Translations under genes and position numbers: made by a program | Source: Gammaproteobacteria bacterium | GTDB taxonomy: Bacteria > Pseudomonadota > Gammaproteobacteria > Pseudomonadales > PIVM01 | Reading direction: 5' to 3' | NCBI GenBank assembly: GCA_003353945.1 | Contig: PIVM01000001.1 | Location: forward strand, 104,514 to 168,513 | Length of the DNA: 64,000 nt | In this document: positions 9,935 to 18,508 of the stretch, piece by piece | Layout of the letters: each line of letters begins with the position of its first letter | How positions within the stretch are numbered: the first letter of the stretch is position 1 | Notes under the pieces: model-generated | The model's input: only the letters and a program-made list of their open reading frames with translations | The model's database searches: none | What the model was told of the DNA's origin: nothing

Positions 9935-10047
9935 TTATATCGTTTAAGTAGATAATCTACCTTGTCAGCCAGGCTCTGTATAGATAAATTATTAAATTGC
10001 ATATTTGGATAAATGCGCTAAATCGCTTATCAAAAAAAGAGAATGAA

Positions 10048-10746
10048 ATGTCGAATATAGTTCAGTTATCACTCAAAGAAAGGCGTGTCATAGGTGTTCT
10101 ACTCGAAAAAGAATTGACCACGCCTGAGCAGTATCCCTTGTCATTAAATGCGCTCACCAATGCATGTAATCAGAAGAGTAATCGCGATCCGGTCCTAGCG
10201 CTCTCTGAATCGGAAGTGCAACAAACAATTGACGAATTAACAGAAAGAGGGATGATCATCAAGGGCAGTGGATTTGGTAGTCGTGTAAGCAAATATAAAC
10301 ACCGTTTTTGCAACACCGAGTTTAGCAAACTGCAATTAGACCCCGAAGAACTGGCGATTATCTGTGTCTTGCTATTGAGAGGAGCGCAAACACCCGGTGA
10401 ATTACGAAGTCGAACGCAACGATTGTATGATTTTTCTCATGTCGATGAAGTAGACAAAACGCTGGAAAAACTCGTCAGCAGAGAAGATGGCCCTTTTGTC
10501 AATAAACTCCCGCGAGAGCCAGGAAAACGAGAATCTCGCTATGAGGATCTTTTTTGTGATGAGGAGGCGACAGCGTCTATGGCTATCCATTCGCACGTCC
10601 AGATACTCGATCCTCGGCCAGAGTCTCCTGCTGCTCCTGATGAGCGATTAGATCTAATGGAGCTTCAGATAGAGGACTTACAAGAGCAGCTGGATGAACT
10701 GAACAAAAAACTGAACCTGCTGCTTGCTCAGAAAGCGGAGGAGTAA
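10048..10746 (+). CDS. YceH-family protein (DUF480/UPF0502)
   Basis: A 232-residue cytoplasmic protein of the YceH family, recognised from the conserved start ([20 protein letters not shown]) and [15 protein letters not shown]. It has two winged-helix-like halves (about 5-85 and 95-175) and a C-terminal coiled coil (about 195-228). The family is conserved in proteobacteria, but its biochemical role is unclear. The in-frame upstream start at 9997 adds 17 residues not typical of the family, so I chose the ATG at 10048. It diverges from the ABC permease gene. Confidence 0.9.
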   Translation: MSNIVQLSLKERRVIGVLLEKELTTPEQYPLSLNALTNACNQKSNRDPVLALSESEVQQTIDELTERGMIIKGSGFGSRVSKYKHRFCNTEFSKLQLDPEELAIICVLLLRGAQTPGELRSRTQRLYDFSHVDEVDKTLEKLVSREDGPFVNKLPREPGKRESRYEDLFCDEEATASMAIHSHVQILDPRPESPAAPDERLDLMELQIEDLQEQLDELNKKLNLLLAQKAEE

Positions 10747-10819
10747 TATACAGGCGATGAGCTTATATTCTGCTGGAGAACACCATAGGGTTTTGTCTAC
10801 ACAAACCGGGAAGGCACTT

Positions 10820-10853
10820 AGGGTCGTGGAAAATTTATTTTTTCCGCGGCCCT
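10820..10853. terminator. Hairpin downstream of the yceH-like gene
   Basis: Arms 10820-10833 and 10840-10853 pair over 14 bases with two G-U wobbles around a 6-base loop. It lies in the convergent gap before the patatin gene. The A/T-rich base of the loop and the missing T tract make it an imperfect terminator. Confidence 0.5.
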
Positions 10854-10948
10854 TATGCCTCCTCTCCCGCTAACGTAGCGCCAACAATACTTGACTAAAG
10901 AGGGGGCGTAGGGCTGACAAAATAGAACTGGCAAAGAGATTATCAGTG

Positions 10949-12460
10949 TCAGGCTGCGCTCAAATCCTCAAGCTTTTTAACCCCTTTCATTTTTTGCTCT
11001 CGCATCTTGGCCATCAAACGCATCTCTTCTTCACCAAAGTTCTCCAAGATGTCATCCAGAGTTCGACTTATTTTTGAACAGAGGTGAATCTGTTCCATTT
11101 TTTTCCATGTCGCTCGCTCGCCCTGACGCACCAACATGAGCAATTCGTCCTCAGACATGTGGCTTAATATTTTTCGCATCTCTATATTGTGGAAATCTGG
11201 GAATATATTGATATCCGCTTCGTATTTCTGGCTAAGAACGGAATCCGCCATACTCATATATAAATTCAGTCTCGGCCAATTCTGAGCATATTTCAAAGAA
11301 AAAGCATGCATCGAACGCGCCCACTGCGAAAGTCCCTTATGTCCCCAAGAGCGCATGAATCTTGCAAAACGATTTCGATCAGAAGAACTTTCATTGGCAA
11401 ACAACACAATGGGATTAATCAAACTCCCGATATAATGATTAACGCCATATAAGCGTGCAAGGCGTTTCGCGGGCAGATCATCGCTGACAGAACCGTCAAC
11501 CCATTTTCGAGTCGGCAAATAGGGCTGACTTTCCCCATGGATATTTTTTGCTTCCAACATTACCGCTGGGAACACGCCGGGTACCGCACAAGAGGCCATC
11601 ACTGCTTTGCGGACATAGACATAGGGTGATGCAATGGCGTTAAGCAGTCGCGATGTCTGATGTAACTCCGAAGGAGCTATAGAGATATTAATATGCCGAC
11701 CTGTTTTTTCAAGAGCCTCCTGAAATGTCAGGTTTGGAATCAGGCGATTGATGGTTTCCTCAACATCGTGAATGTCAATTTGAGGCTTTCTGCTGAAAAA
11801 CATGCGGTTGAACCAACTGGCTTCTTCCTTTGCCTCTGAAACCAGGTTATCCGGTTGCATGAACTCCTGCATCTCCTCGTTAGTTCGTGTGCCGAATATG
11901 CCAGTAACTACTGAACCTGCACTGGCACCGGAGATAACATTGGGTAGCATATTATGTTGAATCAAGGCTTTTAGCACACCAATATGAAAATGACCTAGCG
12001 ATCCGCCACCACTGAGCATCAAAGCCGATCGACCGTAACAGTGGCTAGCGCGGTGGAAGAAATCGAGTTTTTCTTCAACACTGATCTCACTGCTCGGTAA
12101 TTCTGCGATCAAATTGAGCGCTTCACAGATTTCATCAACATACTCTTCAATAAGTCGTTTGGTGCCAACTTTGGCATGACTATAGAGCGCAGACTTACCC
12201 ATTCCACCCATATTGCCGTGGATGCCTTCATTTAACGTATATAACAAGCCAATATGGTCGTGACGCGCCAAATGGGACCTTATTCGATCCAGGCGTTGGC
12301 GTACCTGGACATGATCAAACAAATTGGTTTGATCGGCGTTTTTCCACATGGCGGCGCCTGACATCTCGTCATACTCTAACGCTGCTTCGCGCCACTCCAC
12401 ATAGGTTTCGGCGCTATCCATAAGTTTTTGCTGCTGTTTCAGTTTTTTAGATTGATACAT
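10949..12460 (-). CDS. Patatin-like phospholipase with DUF3336 N-terminal domain
   Basis: A protein of about 503 residues. The N-terminal DUF3336 region (about 15-135) precedes a patatin domain with the oxyanion loop SGGGSLGHFH (about 150-159), the nucleophile Ser180 in GASAG, and the dyad Asp in VDGSVSDDLP. Proteins of this kind hydrolyse acyl esters of phospholipids or triacylglycerols, using a Ser-Asp dyad. There is no signal peptide; the enzyme is probably cytoplasmic or membrane-associated. An ATG at 12490 adds ten residues but has no ribosome site, while AGAGG lies upstream of 12460. Confidence 0.9.
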   Translation of the reverse strand: MYQSKKLKQQQKLMDSAETYVEWREAALEYDEMSGAAMWKNADQTNLFDHVQVRQRLDRIRSHLARHDHIGLLYTLNEGIHGNMGGMGKSALYSHAKVGTKRLIEEYVDEICEALNLIAELPSSEISVEEKLDFFHRASHCYGRSALMLSGGGSLGHFHIGVLKALIQHNMLPNVISGASAGSVVTGIFGTRTNEEMQEFMQPDNLVSEAKEEASWFNRMFFSRKPQIDIHDVEETINRLIPNLTFQEALEKTGRHINISIAPSELHQTSRLLNAIASPYVYVRKAVMASCAVPGVFPAVMLEAKNIHGESQPYLPTRKWVDGSVSDDLPAKRLARLYGVNHYIGSLINPIVLFANESSSDRNRFARFMRSWGHKGLSQWARSMHAFSLKYAQNWPRLNLYMSMADSVLSQKYEADINIFPDFHNIEMRKILSHMSEDELLMLVRQGERATWKKMEQIHLCSKISRTLDDILENFGEEEMRLMAKMREQKMKGVKKLEDLSAA

Positions 12461-12724
12461 CGACACGTAATAACCTCTGTGAATGATCAATAAATATAGC
12501 AGTTTATTGATTGTCAGTTACGTACTCATCGCCATTATACCTCGTAATTTAGGGTGATGAGCATTGTTTTGGTTGCTATTTACCCACTCCTATCAAATTT
12601 CAAGCTCATTTTCTTCAAACACTAAACTACTTTACTGCAAAAAATTAGTAGGCGCTTTCTAATATTTAGTAGCAACATGCGAGGTGTTCATTAACTCAAT
12701 TAGGCTCTAATGCCAGGGGAAATC

Positions 12725-13111
12725 ATGACTACCATTGAAACGGAAGCACCAGCCAAAGACGTACCAGCAAAAGAAACCAAACCCACTGTTGCGAAAAAAA
12801 CGACTACCCAACGTAAAGCAGCAGCCAAGAAAGGGCCGAGCAAAAAGAGTAAAAAAGTTAAAAATAGCAATATCATCAAAGATGTTAGTTATGCCTATAT
12901 CGGCACTATTGCTAAAAGTCTTGATGCAGTGGACGAGTTATACGGCAAAATCAAGAATGATAGAGACGGCGTTTATAAAGAACTGATAAAAAGCGGTGAA
13001 ACTTTCACGGAAAAGTACGAGAAAAAGCTGCGTGAAAAATCGGATCACTTGAAAGATAGCCTTTCATTGAAGCACCAAAAAAAAACGAGCAAACAAGCTG
13101 CTAGCGCATGA
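12725..13111 (+). CDS. Lysine/alanine-rich N-tail plus helical domain; phasin- or histone-like small protein
   Basis: A 128-residue basic protein. Residues 1-48 are a low-complexity Lys/Ala/Thr/Pro tail like that of AlgP/H1-type nucleoid proteins and PhaF-type phasins. Residues about 50-115 are predicted amphipathic helix (SYAYIGTIAKSLDAVDELYG). The tail suggests DNA or polyanion binding and the helix self-association or granule binding. Family membership is not certain. AGGGGAAA lies before the ATG at 12725; the in-frame ATG at 12710 has no ribosome site. A clean terminator follows. Confidence 0.75.
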   Translation: MTTIETEAPAKDVPAKETKPTVAKKTTTQRKAAAKKGPSKKSKKVKNSNIIKDVSYAYIGTIAKSLDAVDELYGKIKNDRDGVYKELIKSGETFTEKYEKKLREKSDHLKDSLSLKHQKKTSKQAASA

Positions 13112-13153
13112 ACTTACATTTCTGATTATTATGCATTGCCTCTATGCACCTTG

Positions 13154-13183
13154 CGCCGATTTCTAAGGGGATCGGCGTTTTTT
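13154..13183 (+). terminator. Rho-independent terminator
   Basis: Arms CGCCGAT (13154-13160) and ATCGGCG (13171-13177) are followed by six T's at 13178-13183, placed 43 bases after the stop of the lysine-rich protein gene. Confidence 0.85.
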
Positions 13184-13576
13184 ATATATTGAAAGATTCC
13201 ATCAATGCCTTGTTTTTTTCTGGCCATTCAAAACAAGCTTACCCTTATGATTCTTGCACCACCAGTCAAAATGAAAGGCCTTTGATATGCGCCGTTATTC
13301 TGATGCCATTGCCCTTATCACTTTTAGTTGTAATTATCGCGTATTTGCAAATAAAGAGGTCTATACTCGGTTAATAATATCTCAAACCTCGAATAGTTTG
13401 CTTCTAACCGTTAGCCAGATTCCAATAATATTGTTCCCTGCAAAAAGAAAATTTTTGCACTGTGTCACAGCATCTTAAAAAAAAGCCGTATCGTGCACTG
13501 TCTGCCGTTTGAGTATCAACTATAGTCAATAAAAACGAATACTATGAATAAATCTAATAAAATACAGGATGTCTCC
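13184..13576. other. Non-coding stretch upstream of the CheX-receiver gene
   Basis: About 390 AT-rich bases with no convincing coding sequence. It should hold the promoter of the CheX-receiver gene; I see no clear operator or RNA. Confidence 0.5.
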
Positions 13577-14470
13577 ATGTCTCTATCAGATATACAAAAC
13601 CAAATATTACAGCCTTTTGTGAATGAAACCCTAGGAAGTTTATCCACTATGGCAAAAATGACTGCGACAGCGGAATCAGGCTTTACCGATGATCCAGCTA
13701 AGTTTAGATTTAAAGGTTACGCGATTTGTTGTGAGACCAGCGGGCATATTGATGGAGTGGTGTTGATGCATCATTATCCAGAAACTGCTATTGCCATGGG
13801 TAACGCCATTCGCGCATGTGTGCTAGGTGATGATAATCCTATTGAGTCAATCAATGAAGAAATGGCAGATGCACTTGCCGAGTGGGGAAACACTGTTGTA
13901 GGCAGAGCAACCCGGAATTTATCGGCCTTCGATCTGGGAATCAAGTTCAAAGCCCCTCATTTTATTTACGACACAGAAACTATGGAGTCACTTTTAACAG
14001 GTGTTAAATTCATTATCTCAGTGCCAGTTCATGTCGAAGGTGTCGGGCGCTTTTATTTCAACTACCTAATCAGAAATCTTCATCAGGAGACGGCCCAAAA
14101 ACTCTCGACGGATAAAAAAATAATGGTCGTTGATGATCTGCGTATGGTACGCACCTCTATTAGGCGTTATCTCGGTAAACTTGGTTACGAGAACGTTATC
14201 GAGGCAGAAAACGGTTTAGACGCTGTAGAGAAGTTTTCTTCTGAGAATCCGGACTTTTTATTCATGGATATAGTGATGCCCCAATTAAACGGAAATGAAG
14301 CACTAAAGCAAATTCGCTTGCAGGATAAAGAAACACCTATTGTGATGCTGTCATCTGTTGCTGATCAATCAATGATTAACGAGTGTGAGTCTCACGGTAT
14401 AAGCGGCTATATCGTAAAGCCTCTTACCATGGATACCGGTCCATCGACTTTAAGTCAATTTCTTAGTTAA
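13577..14470 (+). CDS. CheX-like phosphatase domain fused to a receiver domain
   Basis: A 297-residue signalling protein. Residues about 1-165 resemble CheX/CheC phospho-aspartate phosphatases, with the E-x-x-N active pattern in ALAEWGNTVVG. Residues about 175-297 are a receiver domain with the acidic pair in VVDD, phospho-acceptor Asp in FMDIVMP, Ser in MLSS in place of the usual Thr, and Lys in VKP. It probably takes part in chemotaxis-like or biofilm signalling, with the CheX part tuning phosphorylation of this or another receiver. ACAGGA lies 8 bases before the ATG at 13577; an in-frame ATG at 13544 lacks a ribosome site. It converges on another receiver gene. Confidence 0.82.
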   Translation: MSLSDIQNQILQPFVNETLGSLSTMAKMTATAESGFTDDPAKFRFKGYAICCETSGHIDGVVLMHHYPETAIAMGNAIRACVLGDDNPIESINEEMADALAEWGNTVVGRATRNLSAFDLGIKFKAPHFIYDTETMESLLTGVKFIISVPVHVEGVGRFYFNYLIRNLHQETAQKLSTDKKIMVVDDLRMVRTSIRRYLGKLGYENVIEAENGLDAVEKFSSENPDFLFMDIVMPQLNGNEALKQIRLQDKETPIVMLSSVADQSMINECESHGISGYIVKPLTMDTGPSTLSQFLS

Positions 14471-14498
14471 TAAATCGTGTTTCCAAACCTAAACAAGA

Positions 14499-14529
14499 AA
14501 AGGGTAATGCAGGCTGTGCTTTACCCTTT
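14499..14529 (+). terminator. Terminator-like hairpin after the CheX-receiver gene
   Basis: AAAGGGTAA (14499-14507) pairs perfectly with TTACCCTTT (14521-14529), followed by a pyrimidine-rich CTTCT. It lies 29 bases after the stop codon. Confidence 0.6.
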
Positions 14530-14626
14530 CTTCTACAATTATATCTTGTAGAAATTTAGCCAGTTTTCAATAATTTTGGATTTCGGTTAATTTACTATTT
14601 CCTCGGCACTTAAGCTTGTTTTTTTC

Positions 14627-15763
14627 TTACCTATAAGTAATTAAGCGCTGTTTTTGCTCATTGGAAAGAAGTATCAAAAGCGGCCCGAGTTTATTTAACA
14701 CGGCATCCAGATGAGTGGCAACCTCTTCCACTTCTCCTTGTTGTATTTGCTCCAGCAATAAATCTATAGAAATAGCCTGTGCCTTTTCTTTTTCCTTTTG
14801 ACGAATATATTCTTCTATTGATAATTCGTAGATCTGTCCTCGCCCCAATGCCACCGCCTTTTGATGTGATTCATAAGCGGCATCCAACAAAGTGTCAACA
14901 TCAGCAACTGTTTTCCTATTGGGCCGCATTACACACAGCCCTACCGACACAGTAATCCTAATTGATTTGCTGTTTAAAATAACTTTAAATGCTTCAACGG
15001 TTTGACAAATTCGTATCGCTAATTCATTCGCGCTTTCACTTTTCGCCATAGGTAAGGACAACACAAAGCATGAAAGACCTGTTCGGGCAACCGTATCTTC
15101 CTTACGAAGAGATTTCTGCAATACTTTTGCGACTTTCTTTACAATGGCTTCGGCACCACTTCGTCCAATCCTGACAAAGAGATCCTTAAATGAATCCAGC
15201 TCTACAACCATGACGGCCATATCTTCTTGGTGGCGAGTCACCAGCGAAATATCGCCTTCCAGCTGCAACGCCAGCCCCCGCTTGTTATGCAGACCCGTAA
15301 GTGAATCCAGAGTAGTTTGTTCTTTTAATACTTGCGTAGCGCGCTGGTAATTAGCAAGCGATCTCGCTCGCATTTTGATATCGTTTGCCTTGAACGGCTT
15401 GCAGATGAAATCTGTCGCGCCCATCGACAAAGCCTTCTCTTCAGCCTCTCGGCTATTGTCTGCACCGGTTAACAGAATGACGGGTAGATTGCGAATCTCT
15501 TCATCTTGTGAGGTGCGCACGCACTCCAGTAATTCATAACCGTCCAGTTTTGGCATAACCAAGTCAGTAAAAATAACTTGGATGCTTTTGTCCTGTTGAA
15601 TCATGTTCCAGGCTTGTTGGCCATCTTCAGCCAACACCAAATCAAACTCACCATTAAACATTTTTACTGCAGATGCTCTTATAAATCGAGAATCATCAAC
15701 GAGCATAATTCGTGGTTTACTGACCACAGTTTGCTGTTTTTGTGTTTCAAATTTATCAACCAT
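14627..15763 (-). CDS. Receiver protein with degenerate GGDEF domain
   Basis: A 378-residue protein. A receiver domain of about 15-132 keeps the phospho-acceptor (FTDLVMP), Thr (LLTGA) and Lys (CKPF). A GGDEF-family domain follows at about 155-310 (TTLDSLTGLHNKRGL...). The signature loop reads RTGLSCF where R-GGDEF should be, so diguanylate cyclase activity is most likely lost. It may bind c-di-GMP or GTP, or act as a docking output. A short helical tail follows. The frame is open to an ATG at 15877, but the 38 extra residues look non-native. I chose 15763. It faces the CheX-receiver gene tail to tail. Confidence 0.85.
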   Translation of the reverse strand: MVDKFETQKQQTVVSKPRIMLVDDSRFIRASAVKMFNGEFDLVLAEDGQQAWNMIQQDKSIQVIFTDLVMPKLDGYELLECVRTSQDEEIRNLPVILLTGADNSREAEEKALSMGATDFICKPFKANDIKMRARSLANYQRATQVLKEQTTLDSLTGLHNKRGLALQLEGDISLVTRHQEDMAVMVVELDSFKDLFVRIGRSGAEAIVKKVAKVLQKSLRKEDTVARTGLSCFVLSLPMAKSESANELAIRICQTVEAFKVILNSKSIRITVSVGLCVMRPNRKTVADVDTLLDAAYESHQKAVALGRGQIYELSIEEYIRQKEKEKAQAISIDLLLEQIQQGEVEEVATHLDAVLNKLGPLLILLSNEQKQRLITYR

Positions 15764-16144
15764 AATCGAGCATAATCCACAGTTTGATGCAGTTATGTTA
15801 TTAACTATAGACAATAAATATGTACAGCAAACATCCAATCTATTGCAAGATGCTGAATTTAGCTGGTTTTCTGACAAACGTCTCTATTTTGGAGATAAGT
15901 GGCACATAAATATTTTTTATCGAGACTGGTAGAGGCGCGATCACCGTGAATATAACGGTTGATCTGAGTTTCTTGTCGTGGTTTTCGTAAGCAGGCGAAT
16001 AAGGTCAGTTAAACTGACATAAATAAGCGCAATAGGAAATTCTTTATATAAAACAATACCATCTATACAAGGCCGAATTATTTTAAGGCAATAATGGATA
16101 ATTCAACCATCATTCTTGTCTGAATAACGAGAATTAGCTCAAAA
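15764..16144. other. Non-coding stretch between the GGDEF-like gene and tRNA-Arg
   Basis: About 380 bases without a supportable gene. It contains the promoter region of the receiver/GGDEF gene and the 3' flank of the tRNA. No terminator or repeat stands out. Confidence 0.5.
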
Positions 16145-16221
16145 TGGCGCGCCTGGAGGGATTCGAACCCCCGACCCACGGCTTCGAAGGCCGTTGCTCT
16201 ATCCAGCTGAGCTACAGACGC
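16145..16221 (-). tRNA. tRNA-Arg (anticodon TCG)
   Basis: A 77-base cloverleaf on the minus strand. The acceptor stem GCGTCTG pairs with CAGGCGC (one G-U). The D-arm is TAGCTCAGCTGGATAGAGC, the anticodon stem ACGGC/GCCGT holds the loop CTTCGAA, and the T-arm contains GGTTCGAATCC. CCA is encoded. The anticodon TCG reads CGA. Confidence 0.95.
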
Positions 16222-16417
16222 GAATCGCGGCATTTTACGCCATTTTGGAGGAAAATGATGCTACGATTTCACATTCTTGAAAAAATAACACAGCTTCTGT
16301 CCTGTGAACTATGCTAGTTTTAGGAAATTTAAAAAAACGTCATTTATTCAGTTAATTACCGCGTTCATGACGTAGAATGTTTGCAATTTGTAGAATCACT
16401 CAGCCACGCATAAATCA

Positions 16418-17809
16418 ATGAAAAAAATAATAAAGGTAGTGATATTCAGCAGTCAGCTGGTCATATTATACCTCTTCTCTTCAACAGTACTGCTGGCCAA
16501 AGTTGACCCAAATGAGGCGCAGCGGCTGAATAGGGATTTATCCCCTATTGGTGCTGAAAGAAAGGGCAACAAAAACGGCCTGATTCCAGATTGGTCAGGC
16601 AAGATGCGTGGGCTACCGGCAAATTTAACTTATGCTGCTAGTGGTGATGTTTACCCTGATCCTTATGTTGATGACAAACCTTTGTTTTCTATTACAGCCG
16701 CAAATTTGAACAAATATGCCGATCAATTGAGCGATGGGCAAAAAGCACTGCTATCCAAGTTTCCATCAAGTTTTCGGATGCCGATATATCCTAGTCATCG
16801 AGATGGTCGCTATAACCAACTCGTTGAGGACCGCACCATGTTCAGTGCCTTGTATACGGAATTGGTTAATGGTGTTGACGGCTTACGAAATTTTACAGGC
16901 GGCATCCCCTTTCCCATCCCACAGCATGGTGCCGAAGCCATTATGAACGCGCGCGTTGTGCACCCTCACTCCGGCATGGATGCACTGTTTGATGATATTG
17001 CTGTTTATCCAAATGGCAAACGTAATTTTCGCCGACAACGCATCATCGCTGACTTTCCATTTGCCAACCCAAATAACCCGATAGGTCGGATAGACTTGGC
17101 GATTGGCACATACGCAGGCATGATTGATATCGACATAGTTGAACCACCCCGGGCAAAAGGTAAGCGCACAGTTATTCTGGAGCCCTTGGACGCTTTAAAA
17201 TACCAGCGTAAAGCTTGGGTTTATATCCCCGCTACTCGGCGAGTAAGGCGATCTCCAACAGTCGGTTATGACACTCCAGATGGCCCCGGCGGCCTGCTAA
17301 CGATTGATGATACATTGGGGTTTAACGGTGCGCTGGACCGCTATGACTGGCAACTGCTGGGTAAAAAAGAAATATATGTTCCCTACCACAATTACCAATT
17401 TGACAATAATGAAATCAATCGTGAACAGTTACTGCTTCGCGGTCACGTTAACCCCGATGCAATGCGTTACGAATTACACCGTGTGTGGGTTATTGAGGCC
17501 AATCTTAAACCCGGCACACGCCATGTTTACGCGAAACGCCGATTTTACATTGATGAAGATAGCTGGCAATTTGTGCTTACGGAAAGCTACGACAGCAAGG
17601 GAAATCTCTGGCGCGTCGCTATCTTAAATACCCTGTATGATTACGAGCTTCAAGGTTTTATTGCTCGTGCTGAAGTGTTCCATGATATGCAGACTGGCGC
17701 GTATGTCGCTATACGGCTGGTTAATGATACACGACCCACGCGCTACGATATGCAACCGAGAGGGGCACAGTTCTACACACCACAAGCTTTGCGGAAACGT
17801 GTGCACTAG
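16418..17809 (+). CDS. Exported DUF1329-family protein
   Basis: A 463-residue protein with a signal peptide of about 28 residues (hydrophobic core LVILYLFSSTVLLA) and the body of a DUF1329 protein, recognised from KRTVILEPLDALKYQRKAW-type and RYDWQLLGKKE-type segments. The family has a LolB/LolA-like beta fold, is exported, and often accompanies RND transporters and catabolic genes for hydrophobic compounds in marine and Pseudomonas-like bacteria. Its precise function is unknown. It faces the acyl-CoA cluster convergently, with only 22 bases between stops. It may serve the same pathway by handling hydrophobic substrates. Confidence 0.85.
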   Translation: MKKIIKVVIFSSQLVILYLFSSTVLLAKVDPNEAQRLNRDLSPIGAERKGNKNGLIPDWSGKMRGLPANLTYAASGDVYPDPYVDDKPLFSITAANLNKYADQLSDGQKALLSKFPSSFRMPIYPSHRDGRYNQLVEDRTMFSALYTELVNGVDGLRNFTGGIPFPIPQHGAEAIMNARVVHPHSGMDALFDDIAVYPNGKRNFRRQRIIADFPFANPNNPIGRIDLAIGTYAGMIDIDIVEPPRAKGKRTVILEPLDALKYQRKAWVYIPATRRVRRSPTVGYDTPDGPGGLLTIDDTLGFNGALDRYDWQLLGKKEIYVPYHNYQFDNNEINREQLLLRGHVNPDAMRYELHRVWVIEANLKPGTRHVYAKRRFYIDEDSWQFVLTESYDSKGNLWRVAILNTLYDYELQGFIARAEVFHDMQTGAYVAIRLVNDTRPTRYDMQPRGAQFYTPQALRKRVH

Positions 17810-17831
17810 ACAAGCAGTGCAAAATATAATG

Positions 17832-18476
17832 CTAACCGCCGTCTTGTGAGAAATCCGGGTTAACAGCAAGCACCAGCTCACGAATTGCAGAAGACACCTT
17901 GTCGAACTCACCGGCATTTATCCATTCCTGTCGGAAAATGCTGCCTCCGAAGGCTGCCCCACTGGCGCCACAGGCAAAATAATCCCCGATATTAGCTGTA
18001 GTTACACCACCGCAAGCAAGCAGTTTAATCTCGGAAAATGGACCGGCGAGTTCCTTGAAATAGGCTGGACCAAAACAGGCGGCGGGAAAAAGCTTAATCA
18101 TCTCTGCTCCTCCTTGCCAGGCTTCATACACCTCTTTGGGAGTTAAAGCACCGGGAAAGAGCGGTACTCCCCTATCACGGCATGCATCGCTGATCTGTTT
18201 AATATAAACCGGCGTTACGATAAACGAGGCACCTGCCGCGAGAGCATCAGACAAATCCTGTTCTGTTAATACCGTACCTGCGCCGACCAACAAGCGATCC
18301 TTTGCTGTTTCCGACATTTGTTCAATCAGGGCCGGTGCATCTTTTGTATTCATGGTGATTTCGATCGCTTCCAAGCCAGCAGCTACTGAAGCTTCCACCA
18401 ATGGCACTATCTGATCGGCTTTCACACCACGCAGAATGCCCAATAGTGGCATGGCTCTGAAACGTTCAATTCCCAT
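17832..18476 (-). CDS. KDPG/KHG aldolase family protein
   Basis: A 214-residue class I aldolase. The catalytic Glu lies in AIEITMNT, the Schiff-base Lys in MIKLFPA, and phosphate-binding glycines in CGGV and the AAFGGS turn. Family members split 2-keto-3-deoxy-6-phosphogluconate or 4-hydroxy-2-oxoglutarate to pyruvate. No edd or zwf gene is adjacent; instead it ends a run of acyl-CoA genes on the same strand, 32 bases after the ligase. It may serve an unrelated retro-aldol step of that pathway or simply sit at its end. Confidence 0.88.
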   Translation of the reverse strand: MGIERFRAMPLLGILRGVKADQIVPLVEASVAAGLEAIEITMNTKDAPALIEQMSETAKDRLLVGAGTVLTEQDLSDALAAGASFIVTPVYIKQISDACRDRGVPLFPGALTPKEVYEAWQGGAEMIKLFPAACFGPAYFKELAGPFSEIKLLACGGVTTANIGDYFACGASGAAFGGSIFRQEWINAGEFDKVSSAIRELVLAVNPDFSQDGG

Positions 18477-18508
18477 TTGTTAATATCCTGCAGAATGTGA
18501 GTTGCTGT

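Noticed and set aside
15764-15877. 38-codon extension of the receiver/GGDEF protein
   Set aside because: Composition is unlike a receiver N-terminus (cysteine-rich), and the ATG at 15763 gives the usual length before the first strand.
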